A stretch of DNA of 64,000 bases, taken from assembly GCF_001310895.1 (NCBI RefSeq), contig NZ_BAZS01000001.1, forward strand, positions 228,983-292,982. The letters are read 5' to 3'. Positions 34,674-43,954 of the stretch are shown piece after piece. Made by a program: the position numbers and the translations under genes. Positions within the stretch are counted from its first letter, which is position 1. Each line of letters begins with the position of its first letter. The DNA comes from Virgibacillus halodenitrificans JCM 12304. Lineage in GTDB: Bacteria > Bacillota > Bacilli > Bacillales > Amphibacillaceae. The notes beneath the pieces were generated by a model. That model saw only the letters and a list, made by a program, of their open reading frames with translations. It was not told the origin of the DNA and did not search any database.

Positions 34674-35226
34674 TTACAACTCCCTTTTTGTTATTGTTTT
34701 TTCCTATTTTGTCGTTCAATTCCAAAGCGATGTAGCCAACGAGTGGAAGTAAAATTAATAGGATAAAACCAGCTTTACTTCCTATAAAATTTGCAATATA
34801 CCCGAGATATGGAATATGAAATGCTACTTGCCCGAGTAAATGGTGAGCATGAACAATTTCTTGATCAGCGACGTTATTGTTATCCCCTTTTGTGATAAAT
34901 CCTATTGCGCCTTTTTCATCAACGATATCAATAACCCGGTGAGTAATATATGGGCCATCATTTTCCTTAAATGTAATGATGTCATTCTTATTCACGTCTA
35001 ATGCATCCATAGCCTTTACAATAACGAGGTCGCCTGTTTGAAAGGTTGGATTCATACTATTTGATAAAACGGTCAGTCCTTGTAAGCCCAGAATTTGAGG
35101 GGGCTGGTCTGGATGCCTGGCCATTTGTATAAAAATAATTAACACAAGAATAAACATAGCGACAGAAAGCCATTTAATACATGCTGAGATTACCTTTGTT
35201 ATAAAACGCCTCTGTTTTTCACCCAC
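34657..35226 (-). CDS. sipW: Signal peptidase I, SipW (ER-type) subfamily
   Basis: 189 residues from GTG 35226, behind AGGAGGGG; the frame extends upstream into the protease gene, but B. subtilis SipW has 190 residues, matching this start. Catalytic Ser in GLTVLSNSMNPTFQTGDLV and His in YITHRVIDI (His in place of the usual Lys) define the ER-type class, with Asp in FITKGDNN. Two membrane segments flank the catalytic domain. It should cleave the TasA-like protein encoded next and perhaps not the Sec-type protease upstream. Confidence 0.88.
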   Translation of the reverse strand: MGEKQRRFITKVISACIKWLSVAMFILVLIIFIQMARHPDQPPQILGLQGLTVLSNSMNPTFQTGDLVIVKAMDALDVNKNDIITFKENDGPYITHRVIDIVDEKGAIGFITKGDNNNVADQEIVHAHHLLGQVAFHIPYLGYIANFIGSKAGFILLILLPLVGYIALELNDKIGKNNNKKGVVNEYEQ

Positions 35227-35254
35227 CAGTTCCCCTCCTATTCTTTTATCCAGA

Positions 35255-38200
35255 TTACTGTCCAGATGGTTCCAAACCGAGTGCTTTAAGAAGCTCATTA
35301 ATTCCTTTAGGACCAAGCTTCTCACGCGGCTGCTTATTTCCAGCCAAGTCGCCAATACTTAAGAAGTTTTCTTCTACATAACGGATGTCCGTCTCATTAA
35401 CTATGTCATCTTTATTGATGTCTGCTTTAGGATTTTGTTTACCATATTGAGCAACTATTCTCATGGCGTCATGGATGTCAATGACACCATCACCATTCAC
35501 ATCTCCAGCTTTGTTAAGTTTCGGATTAATTCTTAAACGCTGTCCGATAAGTTCCCCTTTTACTTCCTGTGCTGGATTCAGTGTTAAAGTAGAAGTCAAG
35601 TGACCAGGTACCTCGAAATAAAACGTATAGTCATCATCTGAAATGGGAAGCCCATTTATGGTAAACTCTCCATTATTTTCGATGGAACCTTTATATTTTT
35701 TTCCTTTATTATTTAATTTGGCATAAACATGTACGCCCATTTCTTCATAATTTCTAGTTTCCAAAAATCCTTCTTCGTGCTTAAAGGATTCCGGCTGAAT
35801 AAAACCGTTTACGCTTGATTTGGTTGGAATCAGCTTGAAGTTATCATGGTAAAATGCAGGGACCGAAGTTGATTCGCTATTTCCTTGTTGCTTATAACTC
35901 AGATTTGCTACATTTAACACAGACACATCTTTATAAGCCTCATCATCAATTACCTTAAATTTCAAATCAATGAAGTCTGTGCTTCCTGAAAAACCTTCAA
36001 CGGATTGATCTGCAAAATGAGCACCAACAGTCACTTTTTTACCCCAAAAACTATCATCAAATGTTGGTTCAAGAAGATCAACTTGGATATCATTTTCTTC
36101 AGTAAATGCTTTAAATTCTTCATTTAATTTAAAGCCTTCGAATGAGAAAATCTCTTCATCATATTCGACATCAAATTCTCCGCCTACGAGTTGTTTAACG
36201 TGATTTAAATTAAGGGTCATGTTAAGTTCATCGCCAGCTGATATCTTTTCTTTGTCAAAAGTCGGCAAGGCATATGTTGTGCCTTTTTTAACAAAGGTAT
36301 ATCTTGGTGAGTTTTTTGTATCTGCATTACTTGCTAAGTCAACAGGAATTAAATCCAGATTTAACGGACCATTTTCTATGTCTTCTGGGAGAACACCGAT
36401 TTTAAACAACCCATCAGGTTCTACACCAAGTACTCCTGGAAAGGCGGAATTACCATAATACCCTACAACATTCTCAGATTGATCATAGTCCAATCCTTTT
36501 GAATTCAATACGTCTATCGTTGAATCGTAGACATTCATGTGCATCCAGAATGCATAATGACCATATTGATCTGTAAACATAGAATCATCCAGTTCGATAA
36601 CCCCTGGTTCATAATCGTTAAACGTCATTTCAGGTGGTGTATTATCAACCACGACGGGTTGGTCTAAGGTGTATGTTTTACCGTCAGCATCTATTCCAAT
36701 AAGCTCGTAATTATAATCCCCTTCCGGCAGTGGAATTGGATCGAACGAAATCGGGTTGGACGGATCATCTTCAAATGGAAATACGTATCCCATAAAAGCT
36801 TCCATTAGAAAATATTCAACATCGGCGTCCAAATCCTTTATTGATCCAACGACACCAAGCGCTTCACCGCTTTCAGGGTCACTGACAATAATATTGACTG
36901 TTTCCATCGGACTTTTTAGCTTTAGAAACATGGAGATAATCGGGTTTAAAAACGGGTGGAATTCCCAGTCGTTTGTTACAGCCGGTCTGTCTAATTCTGC
37001 ATAATCAATACCTTTATCAGAAACCCTGATGGCAAATGGTACTTGATATTTTTCTGCAGCATCTTGATCGTTTGTCACACGGATATAGCCTTCATATGTT
37101 CCAAATGCTGCTCCAGAAGGAACATGAATTGTCGGGTTTAGTGCTTCACTTGCATTTCCTGCTAATGTAAGAGAGTCAGGAATACTTATTTCAACACCGT
37201 TACCCTCTGCGTCCTGCCTGTTATTTTGGGGTGGTAAAAAATCAGATTCTATGGTATATGTTTTTTGCTCACTAGATGTATTTTCAATGATAGCTCTTTT
37301 ACTTTCTTCTAAATTTTTCCCACCTGTCAGATAGTGACTACCGAAGCGAATAGAGCCTGTTTCTCCGTCGATTGTGACAGAAGCTTCGTTTTCAATCATG
37401 TCAACTTCATCAATGACGGTTAATCTTGTATTTGCATGGACTGCATTATAGACGTTTATCCGACCTGCTCCCACTTCATAAACAGAGTAATCCTCCCGGA
37501 GGTCTACGGATGTATTCATTAAGGCTTTTTTTACTTCAAAAGCGTTATAATCAGGGTTTTCTTGCATAATTAATGCCGCTGCGCCAGCAACATGCGGAGA
37601 AGCCATTGATGTCCCATTACTTCTTGCATAAGCTGATTCATAGCTGTTATTTTCAGGATCATTGATATATGACGGGAACGTAGAATAGATGGACACACCC
37701 GGTGCAGTAACATCAGGTTTTATGTCGTAATTTTTTGTCACTGGTCCCCTTGAACTGAAATCAGCTAAATGATCGCCAATTGTTTTCGTATTGGAGAGAT
37801 CACCAAATGTCAGGTTATCCTCTTCATTTAGGATGGATTTCAAGTTTTCCCCATCTTCTTTTGATAAGCGGAAAGATGGAATAATGTTGGTCGTTTCACC
37901 AAGGTAAAATGGAATTTGCCCATCCTCATTGTTATAAACGATAACTGCTTCTGCATTTGCTTCTGCTGCGTTATTAATTTTATCTGCGAATGCCACTTCT
38001 CCACGTTCGATTAGAGCAATTTTGCCTGATAAGTCTTTCCCTGCAAAATCATTTGCCGATCCCAAACCAACAAATTCAACAGGATAGGTTTGCCCTTGAA
38101 GGTCACCGATGTCATCTGTAAAGTCTTTTGCAAGTAATTGTAAATCGGTTAATGTCACAGTTCCTGCTGACACTTCATATGTTGGTATCGTCTGTGACAC

Positions 38201-39475
38201 ATCACTTGCTCCAACTGTAATAGGCAATGCTGCTGCTCCAGGGGTACCGATTGTGTTCGCACGTGGTCCTGCATTTCCTGCTGCTACGACAGTAACAACA
38301 TCTGAGAGCATTGCATTGTTAACAGCAACTGCTGCAGGAGATAAAGGATCATTAATACTTGCGCCCAGGGACAGATTAATAACATCCATTCCGTCACGAA
38401 CAGCCTTATCGATGCCCCCGATAACCCAACTCATATCGCCACTGCCATAAGGTCCAAGTACGCGATAGTTATACAAATTAATTCCTGGTGCAACACCCTT
38501 TACTGCATAGTCCACGTCGTTTTCTTTTTGGCCTGCTACAGTACCGGATACGTGAGTGCCGTGAGATGTGTAATAAGAACTGCCATTTCCATTTAGCTCT
38601 GGTTGCCCTGATTCTTTCCAATCTTTATATGTTGTTTCCATTGGATCTGCATCATTTTCAACAAAGTCCCAGCCCTTAACGCTGTCAGGATCAATGGTTG
38701 CAGGATCTTCCCCTTGCTTGGCCGTATAACCGTTATAAACATTTGTCAAATCAGGGTGATGATAGTCAATGCCTGTATCAATGACGCCTACTTTGACACC
38801 TTCTCCTGTAATATTTTCTTCATGAAGTTTATCCACCCCAATTTGTGGGATGCTGTCTTTCATTTTTGGCTCAATAGTTTTACTGTTTGACGCTGGCAAA
38901 TCCAACGTTATCGTTTCGTTTTTCCATACATGCTCGATAAGCCCATATTCAAGAAGGGACTTAATAGAAGTTGCTGGTAAAGTCATAGCGACCCCATTGA
39001 ATGCATCGCGATATTCTTGTTTTATCGTAATATCAGATTGGGGCTGTTTCCTCTTTTTGTCAGAGTGCGTTTCTGTGGTAGCGTCTTTTTTAATATCTAG
39101 AATCGCTTTTTTAAACGCATCATGTGATGCTTCAACCTTTTCTTCTGCATTTTCTACGGAAAGCGTTTGTTTTTTGCCACTCATCTTTGTTTTAGCGATC
39201 TCAACTTTTGCAGGATCCTGTTTAAATTCAATAATGACATCGACTGGAGCATCGTTATTGAGATTAATATCAGGATGGACCACAAAGCTTTTTTGGGTTT
39301 CTAATGTTTTAATGGCATTGCGTTGTTCATCTGTTAGTCCACGTAAAATGTCCTTCGCATCCGTTGTGGTTACCTTTGCCTGTACCGGCTGGAATGTAGG
39401 AACGAATAATGAACCTAATAGCAATAAGACAGATACAATCACAATGATTCGCTTTAAAATTTGTTTTTTTAGCAT
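35255..39475 (-). CDS. Large secreted subtilase with PA, cohesin-like and dockerin-like modules
   Basis: 1406 residues. Order: signal peptide (1-33), I9 propeptide (~60-195), S8 catalytic domain with Asp in VGVIDTGIDYHHPDL, His in SHGTHVSGTVAG and Ser in NGTSMASPHVAGAAAL, a PA insert (~460-550), Vpr-like beta domains, a cohesin-like module (~1110-1250; SAGDELNMTLNLNHV) and a dockerin type I repeat (~1335-1385; GDVNGDGVIDIHDAMRI and ADINKDDIVNETDIRY). It is a cell-surface or matrix-associated protease. The self-encoded cohesin and dockerin could link copies to one another. AGAGGAGAAACTG precedes the ATG. First gene of a four-gene operon. Confidence 0.9.
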   Translation of the reverse strand: MLKKQILKRIIVIVSVLLLLGSLFVPTFQPVQAKVTTTDAKDILRGLTDEQRNAIKTLETQKSFVVHPDINLNNDAPVDVIIEFKQDPAKVEIAKTKMSGKKQTLSVENAEEKVEASHDAFKKAILDIKKDATTETHSDKKRKQPQSDITIKQEYRDAFNGVAMTLPATSIKSLLEYGLIEHVWKNETITLDLPASNSKTIEPKMKDSIPQIGVDKLHEENITGEGVKVGVIDTGIDYHHPDLTNVYNGYTAKQGEDPATIDPDSVKGWDFVENDADPMETTYKDWKESGQPELNGNGSSYYTSHGTHVSGTVAGQKENDVDYAVKGVAPGINLYNYRVLGPYGSGDMSWVIGGIDKAVRDGMDVINLSLGASINDPLSPAAVAVNNAMLSDVVTVVAAGNAGPRANTIGTPGAAALPITVGASDVSQTIPTYEVSAGTVTLTDLQLLAKDFTDDIGDLQGQTYPVEFVGLGSANDFAGKDLSGKIALIERGEVAFADKINNAAEANAEAVIVYNNEDGQIPFYLGETTNIIPSFRLSKEDGENLKSILNEEDNLTFGDLSNTKTIGDHLADFSSRGPVTKNYDIKPDVTAPGVSIYSTFPSYINDPENNSYESAYARSNGTSMASPHVAGAAALIMQENPDYNAFEVKKALMNTSVDLREDYSVYEVGAGRINVYNAVHANTRLTVIDEVDMIENEASVTIDGETGSIRFGSHYLTGGKNLEESKRAIIENTSSEQKTYTIESDFLPPQNNRQDAEGNGVEISIPDSLTLAGNASEALNPTIHVPSGAAFGTYEGYIRVTNDQDAAEKYQVPFAIRVSDKGIDYAELDRPAVTNDWEFHPFLNPIISMFLKLKSPMETVNIIVSDPESGEALGVVGSIKDLDADVEYFLMEAFMGYVFPFEDDPSNPISFDPIPLPEGDYNYELIGIDADGKTYTLDQPVVVDNTPPEMTFNDYEPGVIELDDSMFTDQYGHYAFWMHMNVYDSTIDVLNSKGLDYDQSENVVGYYGNSAFPGVLGVEPDGLFKIGVLPEDIENGPLNLDLIPVDLASNADTKNSPRYTFVKKGTTYALPTFDKEKISAGDELNMTLNLNHVKQLVGGEFDVEYDEEIFSFEGFKLNEEFKAFTEENDIQVDLLEPTFDDSFWGKKVTVGAHFADQSVEGFSGSTDFIDLKFKVIDDEAYKDVSVLNVANLSYKQQGNSESTSVPAFYHDNFKLIPTKSSVNGFIQPESFKHEEGFLETRNYEEMGVHVYAKLNNKGKKYKGSIENNGEFTINGLPISDDDYTFYFEVPGHLTSTLTLNPAQEVKGELIGQRLRINPKLNKAGDVNGDGVIDIHDAMRIVAQYGKQNPKADINKDDIVNETDIRYVEENFLSIGDLAGNKQPREKLGPKGINELLKALGLEPSGQ

Positions 39476-39802
39476 CAGTTTCTCCTCTCAATTTGACCAT
39501 TTTAGTAAACTACCGAAATCCGTCAACTCACCTCACTTGTTTAATAGGATCAAGTTCTTGTTATTAATGCTATCAGCAATCTACTTTTTGTAAATGGGGG
39601 TTATTTTGATATTTCAAATTATTCTGTATAGTATCATTGCACTATAGTTGTTTGCGAAAGTTGTCTTTTTCTATCGAATTTGGCAAAACTAGTTTAAAAG
39701 ACCTATCGCAAAAAACCCCAATTTTGCTATATGATAAATGCATTATACAAACGACGGTGATTTTTTCTAAGAGTGGCATCAAATTACTTGGGGGTATGTA
39801 TT

Positions 39803-41035
39803 ATGTATGAGGGAAAGGTGATAAAGTTTTATCGTGAGAGGGCCAATTTGACACAGGAGCAACTTGGAAGAGGAGTTTGCTCGTCTACACATGTCAGTAA
39901 GATAGAACGCGGATTAACTGAGTATTCTGGGGAAATTATCAATCTCCTGGTTAACAGACTAGGGATAGATATGGAAAAAGAGTTAGTAAACATAACCACT
40001 ATTAAAGAGAAACTCGATCTCTGGCAAGATATGATTATTACACAAAACTCCTCTGCGAATGAGGTTGAGGCTGATTTAGATAACAATCAGTTCATTTCTG
40101 TTTCTGAATACAAAACGCTTTACTGTCTAACAAAGATGCTGCACCATATTAAAATTGGAAATAAGGACATCGTTAAAAAACACTTCAAGCTTCTTCCTAA
40201 AGAAATTGAAGAACGTCCGAAATTCGAACAGAATTTATACAAGCATGTACTAGGTAGTTATTATATGATGACAGAAAACCATCCTAAAGCTCTGAAGCTG
40301 TTAAAAACGATTGACTTTGATATTTACACAAATCCTCTTGTTTATTATGATCTGGCCTCAGCGTATCATCATAATAAATCTCCCGTTTTCGCTTACTATT
40401 ATGCTGAAAAAGCATTAAATTTATTTAAACAACGCAACAATTTCCTTGGCATCATTGATGCTGAAAATCTTATGATTATTCAACTTGAGTCAGACAATCA
40501 GAAAGAATTTAATGAAACCATTGAAAGGTATGGAAACCTGCTTGAGCTCTGCGATCTCGTGCATGCTTATGACAAAAAAGCGAAAATCACACATAACTAT
40601 GCCTATGAAAATTTCAGAAAGCAAAATTATGCAGAAGCCAAAAAGTTATATGAACAATCAATGGCTTTAAAGGAGCCATATTCAAGTGTTTATCTACTTT
40701 CTTTAGAAGGGGTCATAAGATGTGGAATAGAAGGGCACATAGTACCAAAAGATGTATTGTTGAAATATATAGAGGAGGGTTTGGAAATAGCGAAAGAGAT
40801 TAAGGATACATTGTATTCACACATAATGATTCTACACAAACATGAGATTTTGAAGCAGAAGACACTCTACTACGATTTTCTGGCACATAAAGCCTTACCC
40901 TACTTTAAGACAAACGGCTATGTTGTTATTTCCCAGCGTTATGAAAAAGAATTATTTTCGCATTATATAAAAACCGGTCAAAAAGAAAAAGCCTTGGAAA
41001 TGTCGATCTCTATTATGGATTATTTAGATGCGTGA
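39803..41035 (+). CDS. XRE-TPR transcriptional regulator (RNPP/Rgg-like)
   Basis: About 410 residues from ATG 39803; an upstream in-frame start at 39773 is possible. Residues 1-65 are an HTH (LTQEQLGRGVCSSTHVSKIE), and the rest is TPR-like helical repeats (VYYDLASAYHHNKSPVFAYY; YAYENFRKQNYAEAKKLYEQ). This layout is that of PlcR/NprR/PrgX regulators that bind secreted peptides. It is divergent from the protease/SipW/TasA operon, which it probably controls. I found no short signal-peptide gene directly after it, so peptide dependence is unproven. Confidence 0.78.
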   Translation: MYEGKVIKFYRERANLTQEQLGRGVCSSTHVSKIERGLTEYSGEIINLLVNRLGIDMEKELVNITTIKEKLDLWQDMIITQNSSANEVEADLDNNQFISVSEYKTLYCLTKMLHHIKIGNKDIVKKHFKLLPKEIEERPKFEQNLYKHVLGSYYMMTENHPKALKLLKTIDFDIYTNPLVYYDLASAYHHNKSPVFAYYYAEKALNLFKQRNNFLGIIDAENLMIIQLESDNQKEFNETIERYGNLLELCDLVHAYDKKAKITHNYAYENFRKQNYAEAKKLYEQSMALKEPYSSVYLLSLEGVIRCGIEGHIVPKDVLLKYIEEGLEIAKEIKDTLYSHIMILHKHEILKQKTLYYDFLAHKALPYFKTNGYVVISQRYEKELFSHYIKTGQKEKALEMSISIMDYLDA

Positions 41036-41060
41036 CTTTTTTGGGATATAGTAGTTTTGA

Positions 41061-41079
41061 GTGCCTGTCACCCCTCGAA
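41061..41079 (+). repeat. Dispersed REP-like repeat, short copy
   Basis: GTGCCTGTCACCCCTCGAA; GTG/CAC pairing with a short loop. It follows the stop of the XRE-TPR gene by 25 nt. Between here and 41202 only a short open stretch (NKELYERIKDIESQF) is seen and it has no start. Confidence 0.6.
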
Positions 41080-41201
41080 AATTGGCAAGAAAACATAATA
41101 TCTCTGCTCTGGTAAATAAAGAGCTATATGAGCGTATTAAAGATATAGAAAGTCAATTTTAGAGAAGTCAAATGCTAGGGAGGTAGCATCACTCAATAGA
41201 G

Positions 41202-41250
41202 ACCATAAGACCAATCGGTTATATAGACCAATTGCCCTTATGGTTTTTTG
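41202..41250 (+). terminator. Rho-independent terminator
   Basis: ACCATAAG at 41202-41209 pairs with CTTATGGT at 41237-41244 and TTTTT follows. It may terminate the XRE-TPR transcript. The stretch to 41670 otherwise shows repeat fragments such as GCCAGTCACTTTCAAGTGAG near 41420. Confidence 0.7.
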
Positions 41251-41678
41251 CATTCCTGGACACGTGGCGCTGTTCTGGTTAGTTTGTGATTCTCCAGGGA
41301 GCAAAAGCCAGTTTGTGTAAAGATAATTTTGATTGTCATGAAGTGGTGCATATTCTTTCATATTCAGATCCCTTCTCTCAGCATGGGGAAGAACTCTTCA
41401 TATTTTTAGCGTTCAGCTGCCAGTCACTTTCAAGTGAGTTCTGGGGTCAGCTTCCGACTTCTTTATAGTGATGTAAGCATAAAGCGGTTCTCCTTTTAAA
41501 CTAGATAGGAATGAACATTATCATTTAATCATCTTTAACAGAGATGACGATAAACCGGAAATCTAGTAACTTGGTTTAATACTTGGTATTGCGCAATCCA
41601 ATTAAAATCCCAAGATAATAGGCCTTTAAAAAAGAAGTAGTATAGCATATAATGATTTTAATAGGGAGGTGATACAAC

Positions 41679-41942
41679 ATGGAACAACATGAACTGAAGG
41701 AAATTCTTAAGGCACTCAAACAATACTCTGGTGAGATCACTGGAAGGATAACTGAGCTTGAGAACGGCATGCATAATATGAAGACAGAACTTGAAAACCG
41801 TATGGATGAACGTTTTGATCGTCTTGAAACAAAAATTAATGGAGTACGTGTTGAATTAACAGAAACACAAGAAACCGTTGACTTTCTTTCCAGCAAAACT
41901 ATGCAGCACGAAAAGAAACTTCGTAAATTCCTCAATCAGTAA
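41679..41942 (+). CDS. Short coiled-coil protein, paralogue 1
   Basis: 87 residues, behind GGGAGGTGAT. Almost entirely heptad or hendecad coiled coil: ALKQYSGEITGRITELENGM, NMKTELENRMDERFDRLETK, then TQETVDFLSSKTMQHEKKLR. A paralogue at 56296 has one additional 11-residue unit. Similar small proteins occur widely in Bacillaceae without known function. Flanked by repeats on both sides in both locations. Confidence 0.72.
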   Translation: MEQHELKEILKALKQYSGEITGRITELENGMHNMKTELENRMDERFDRLETKINGVRVELTETQETVDFLSSKTMQHEKKLRKFLNQ

Positions 41943-41975
41943 TATTACACACTACAAAAATCGTTCTTCTTTGGC

Positions 41976-42262
41976 ATGCCTGTCACTCCTCGAATAATGT
42001 TATATTGTGTCGAATGGATACTTTGTAAGAACCTATATTTTCGGAAATGCTAGGTACCAGCCTCACTGCTTAGGTCGTTAAAGTAAATATTAATTATTAA
42101 ACACGAAAACTCAGCACTTGATTAAACCCATACAACATCCGACGGAGCTTTTACTTGAATGCATTTTACGGCAATTAAACATTAAAGACCTTCTGTATAA
42201 CAGTCCCATGCTTTATTGCATGGAATTTTTATTATACAAGAGGTCTTTTATTTATATTGCTA
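41976..42262 (+). repeat. Long dispersed repeat with a conserved hairpin, copy 3
   Basis: Begins ATGCCTGTCACTCCTCGAA and TTGTGTCGAATGGATA, then follows the block order of the copies at 12467 and 32068. Hairpin arms AGACCTTCTGTATAA (42186-42200) and TTATACAAGAGGTCT (42232-42246) pair around an inner CATGC stem. No ParB-like gene is next to this copy. The following 340 nt to 42605 contain no gene that I recognise. Confidence 0.65.
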
Positions 42263-42605
42263 ACTCTCAAGTTTTTTTGCTTAATGAAACCACTTTTGCT
42301 TATATAGTACAACATTCCTTACTATAAAAAGATTGAGACAGTGAACCTGACCCTCTGTCCCACGTTGGTTATTCATTTTGTGGTGTTTAAAAAGTTGGGT
42401 CAGAATCGCCGCCGTACTTTGCAGGATGATAGTCAAGATTGTTATTAGGGGAAGAGTAAGAATATACAGAGGGATAATATCAAAGAGCCAAGAATGGGCC
42501 AGTAAATGCAATTGTAGTACGGATATATAGATTGCTTCTGAGGTGTAGAATCTGGCATGTGGTCGGCCCATTAATCTCTGATGAGAAGAAAGGAATAATT
42601 AACGT

Positions 42606-42986
42606 TTATGAGCAGTTGTTTCTTTTCAGAAATTTGTACCCGCGTATAAACCCATCAATAAAATATCTCTCCGATTCGAACACAGCGAAGGAATTGAGTT
42701 CAGCTTCTACATCAAACAATGCATCTCTTTGGTCTTTGGTATGACACAGACGTATAGCACGCTGAAATGGTGTTTCTTCATTACGTGTTTCGCCATGGTT
42801 ATTTTCAGGTACATACTCTTTCTCATAATGAAGCATCTCCAAATAAGCCATTTCCCTAATAATCTCTGTCATTCCCTGCTCATAAGCATTCTCTAAATGT
42901 TTCATTGCTTCCAGATCATTTCTGTGATGTGTGTTTCCATAAATTTCCACAATCCTACTAAATGGAACTACTGATATTCGTGGCAT
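42606..42986 (-). CDS. Uncharacterised protein, 126 residues
   Basis: Starts MPRISVVPFSRIVEIYGNTH behind AAGGAAGGGG. It is helical and acidic (EAMKHLENAYEQGMTEIIRE) and ends with FESERYFIDGFIRGYKFLKR, a pattern like the C-terminus of some small conserved Firmicutes proteins whose last helix reads E-x-x-F-x-x-G-F. I cannot assign a function. It is isolated between dispersed repeats. Confidence 0.6.
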   Translation of the reverse strand: MPRISVVPFSRIVEIYGNTHHRNDLEAMKHLENAYEQGMTEIIREMAYLEMLHYEKEYVPENNHGETRNEETPFQRAIRLCHTKDQRDALFDVEAELNSFAVFESERYFIDGFIRGYKFLKRNNCS

Positions 42987-43278
42987 ACAAAGTTCCCCTT
43001 CCTTTTAATCTATAAAACTATTATTTCCAGCAGTACATTCATTTATACGGTGAATGGTTAGGTGTTTCACTCAATCTTGCTCTGCTCATCTTGTTATACG
43101 ATCATGTCACCAATTATTCCCTGTCTCCCTTATACTAATGAAGTTGCTGAAGCTCCCGATTTTGGCATGCGTGTAGAAGACATAAAGGAATTAAGTTTTG
43201 AATGCCACTGTCGCTCCCCGTATCCTGTTGAAAATTATCTGGTTGCTTTTACGGGTTGAGAGATTGAATAAGTCGGTA

Positions 43279-43452
43279 GTGACTGTCATTTCTCGAATTA
43301 TGTAGTATTTTGTCGATTAAATGTTTTGTATATAGCTAGCCTTTTACGAACATATGATCTATAATTTATTTAATACATATATATTTTAGAACTGAGGTGT
43401 GAGCAATGTAGATGAAAAAAAAGCCGACCTTTGAGGGGATTGTGAGATAAGT
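43279..43452 (+). repeat. Sigma-gene leader repeat with a truncated sigma start
   Basis: GTGACTGTCATTTCTCGAAT then TATGTAGTATTTTGTCGATT, TTTTACGAACATATGATCTA and GAGCAATGTAGATG parallel the leaders at 5128 and 6023. The reading frame after it is MKKKPTFEGIVR and a stop, the first dozen codons of the sigma-like gene (MRERLTFEEIVK). A short core copy (GCCACTGTCGCTCCCCG) lies just upstream near 43205. Confidence 0.65.
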
Positions 43453-43555
43453 TAAGCAATACTAACCTATTTTTTGGGGAAAGAAGTATAGGAGTGTGAA
43501 GTTGGATCATTATTTAACTCAAAATGTATAAAATGTATAAAAGGTGGAGAATAAA

Positions 43556-43954
43556 ATGCCAAAATCAGCAAAGCTAATTGTAAGTTATATTGTTGGATTG
43601 CTACTTACTTTAGCCATCTTTTTAGGTATTAGTGAAACGTATACAACGATTCATAATTGGATGGTTCCAACCGGAAAAGTTTCTTCTAAAGAAGTGTTTG
43701 AATTAATTTGCGTTCTGTTAACAATAATTTTTTCAACGAGTATATTGGCAAGGGAAATCAGGGCTAACCCGGACGTTGTTTCTGTAGGTGCAACAAATAT
43801 ACCTAATTTTATGTATCATCCAGACTTTAAAAAAGAAAGCAAGAACCGTTCAAAAATATTAAAGGAACAACATATGCTAAAAGGGAAACTGGAAGAACAG
43901 GAAATGTATACGGACAACTTACTGGATGAGCTTGAACAAAAGATCTTGAATTAG
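43556..43954 (+). CDS. Two-helix membrane protein, possibly the N-terminal part of a split GAF protein
   Basis: 132 residues from the ATG at 43556 behind AAGGTGGAG. Two membrane segments (LIVSYIVGLLLTLAIFLGIS; VFELICVLLTIIFSTSILA) precede a coiled coil (LKGKLEEQEMYTDNLLDELE). The frame stops at 43954 exactly where the next frame opens with LELEQIAYISDIFIR, which looks like the natural continuation. A single gene broken by a -1 shift, or two coupled genes, are both possible. Confidence 0.6.
   Translation: MPKSAKLIVSYIVGLLLTLAIFLGISETYTTIHNWMVPTGKVSSKEVFELICVLLTIIFSTSILAREIRANPDVVSVGATNIPNFMYHPDFKKESKNRSKILKEQHMLKGKLEEQEMYTDNLLDELEQKILN

Noticed and set aside
38850..39593. 247-codon open frame antisense to the subtilase gene, and similar long antisense frames such as 7934-8320 and 12199-12456
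   Set aside because: They lie fully opposite well-supported genes, lack ribosome sites and have no recognisable domain; they arise from codon bias on the coding strand.
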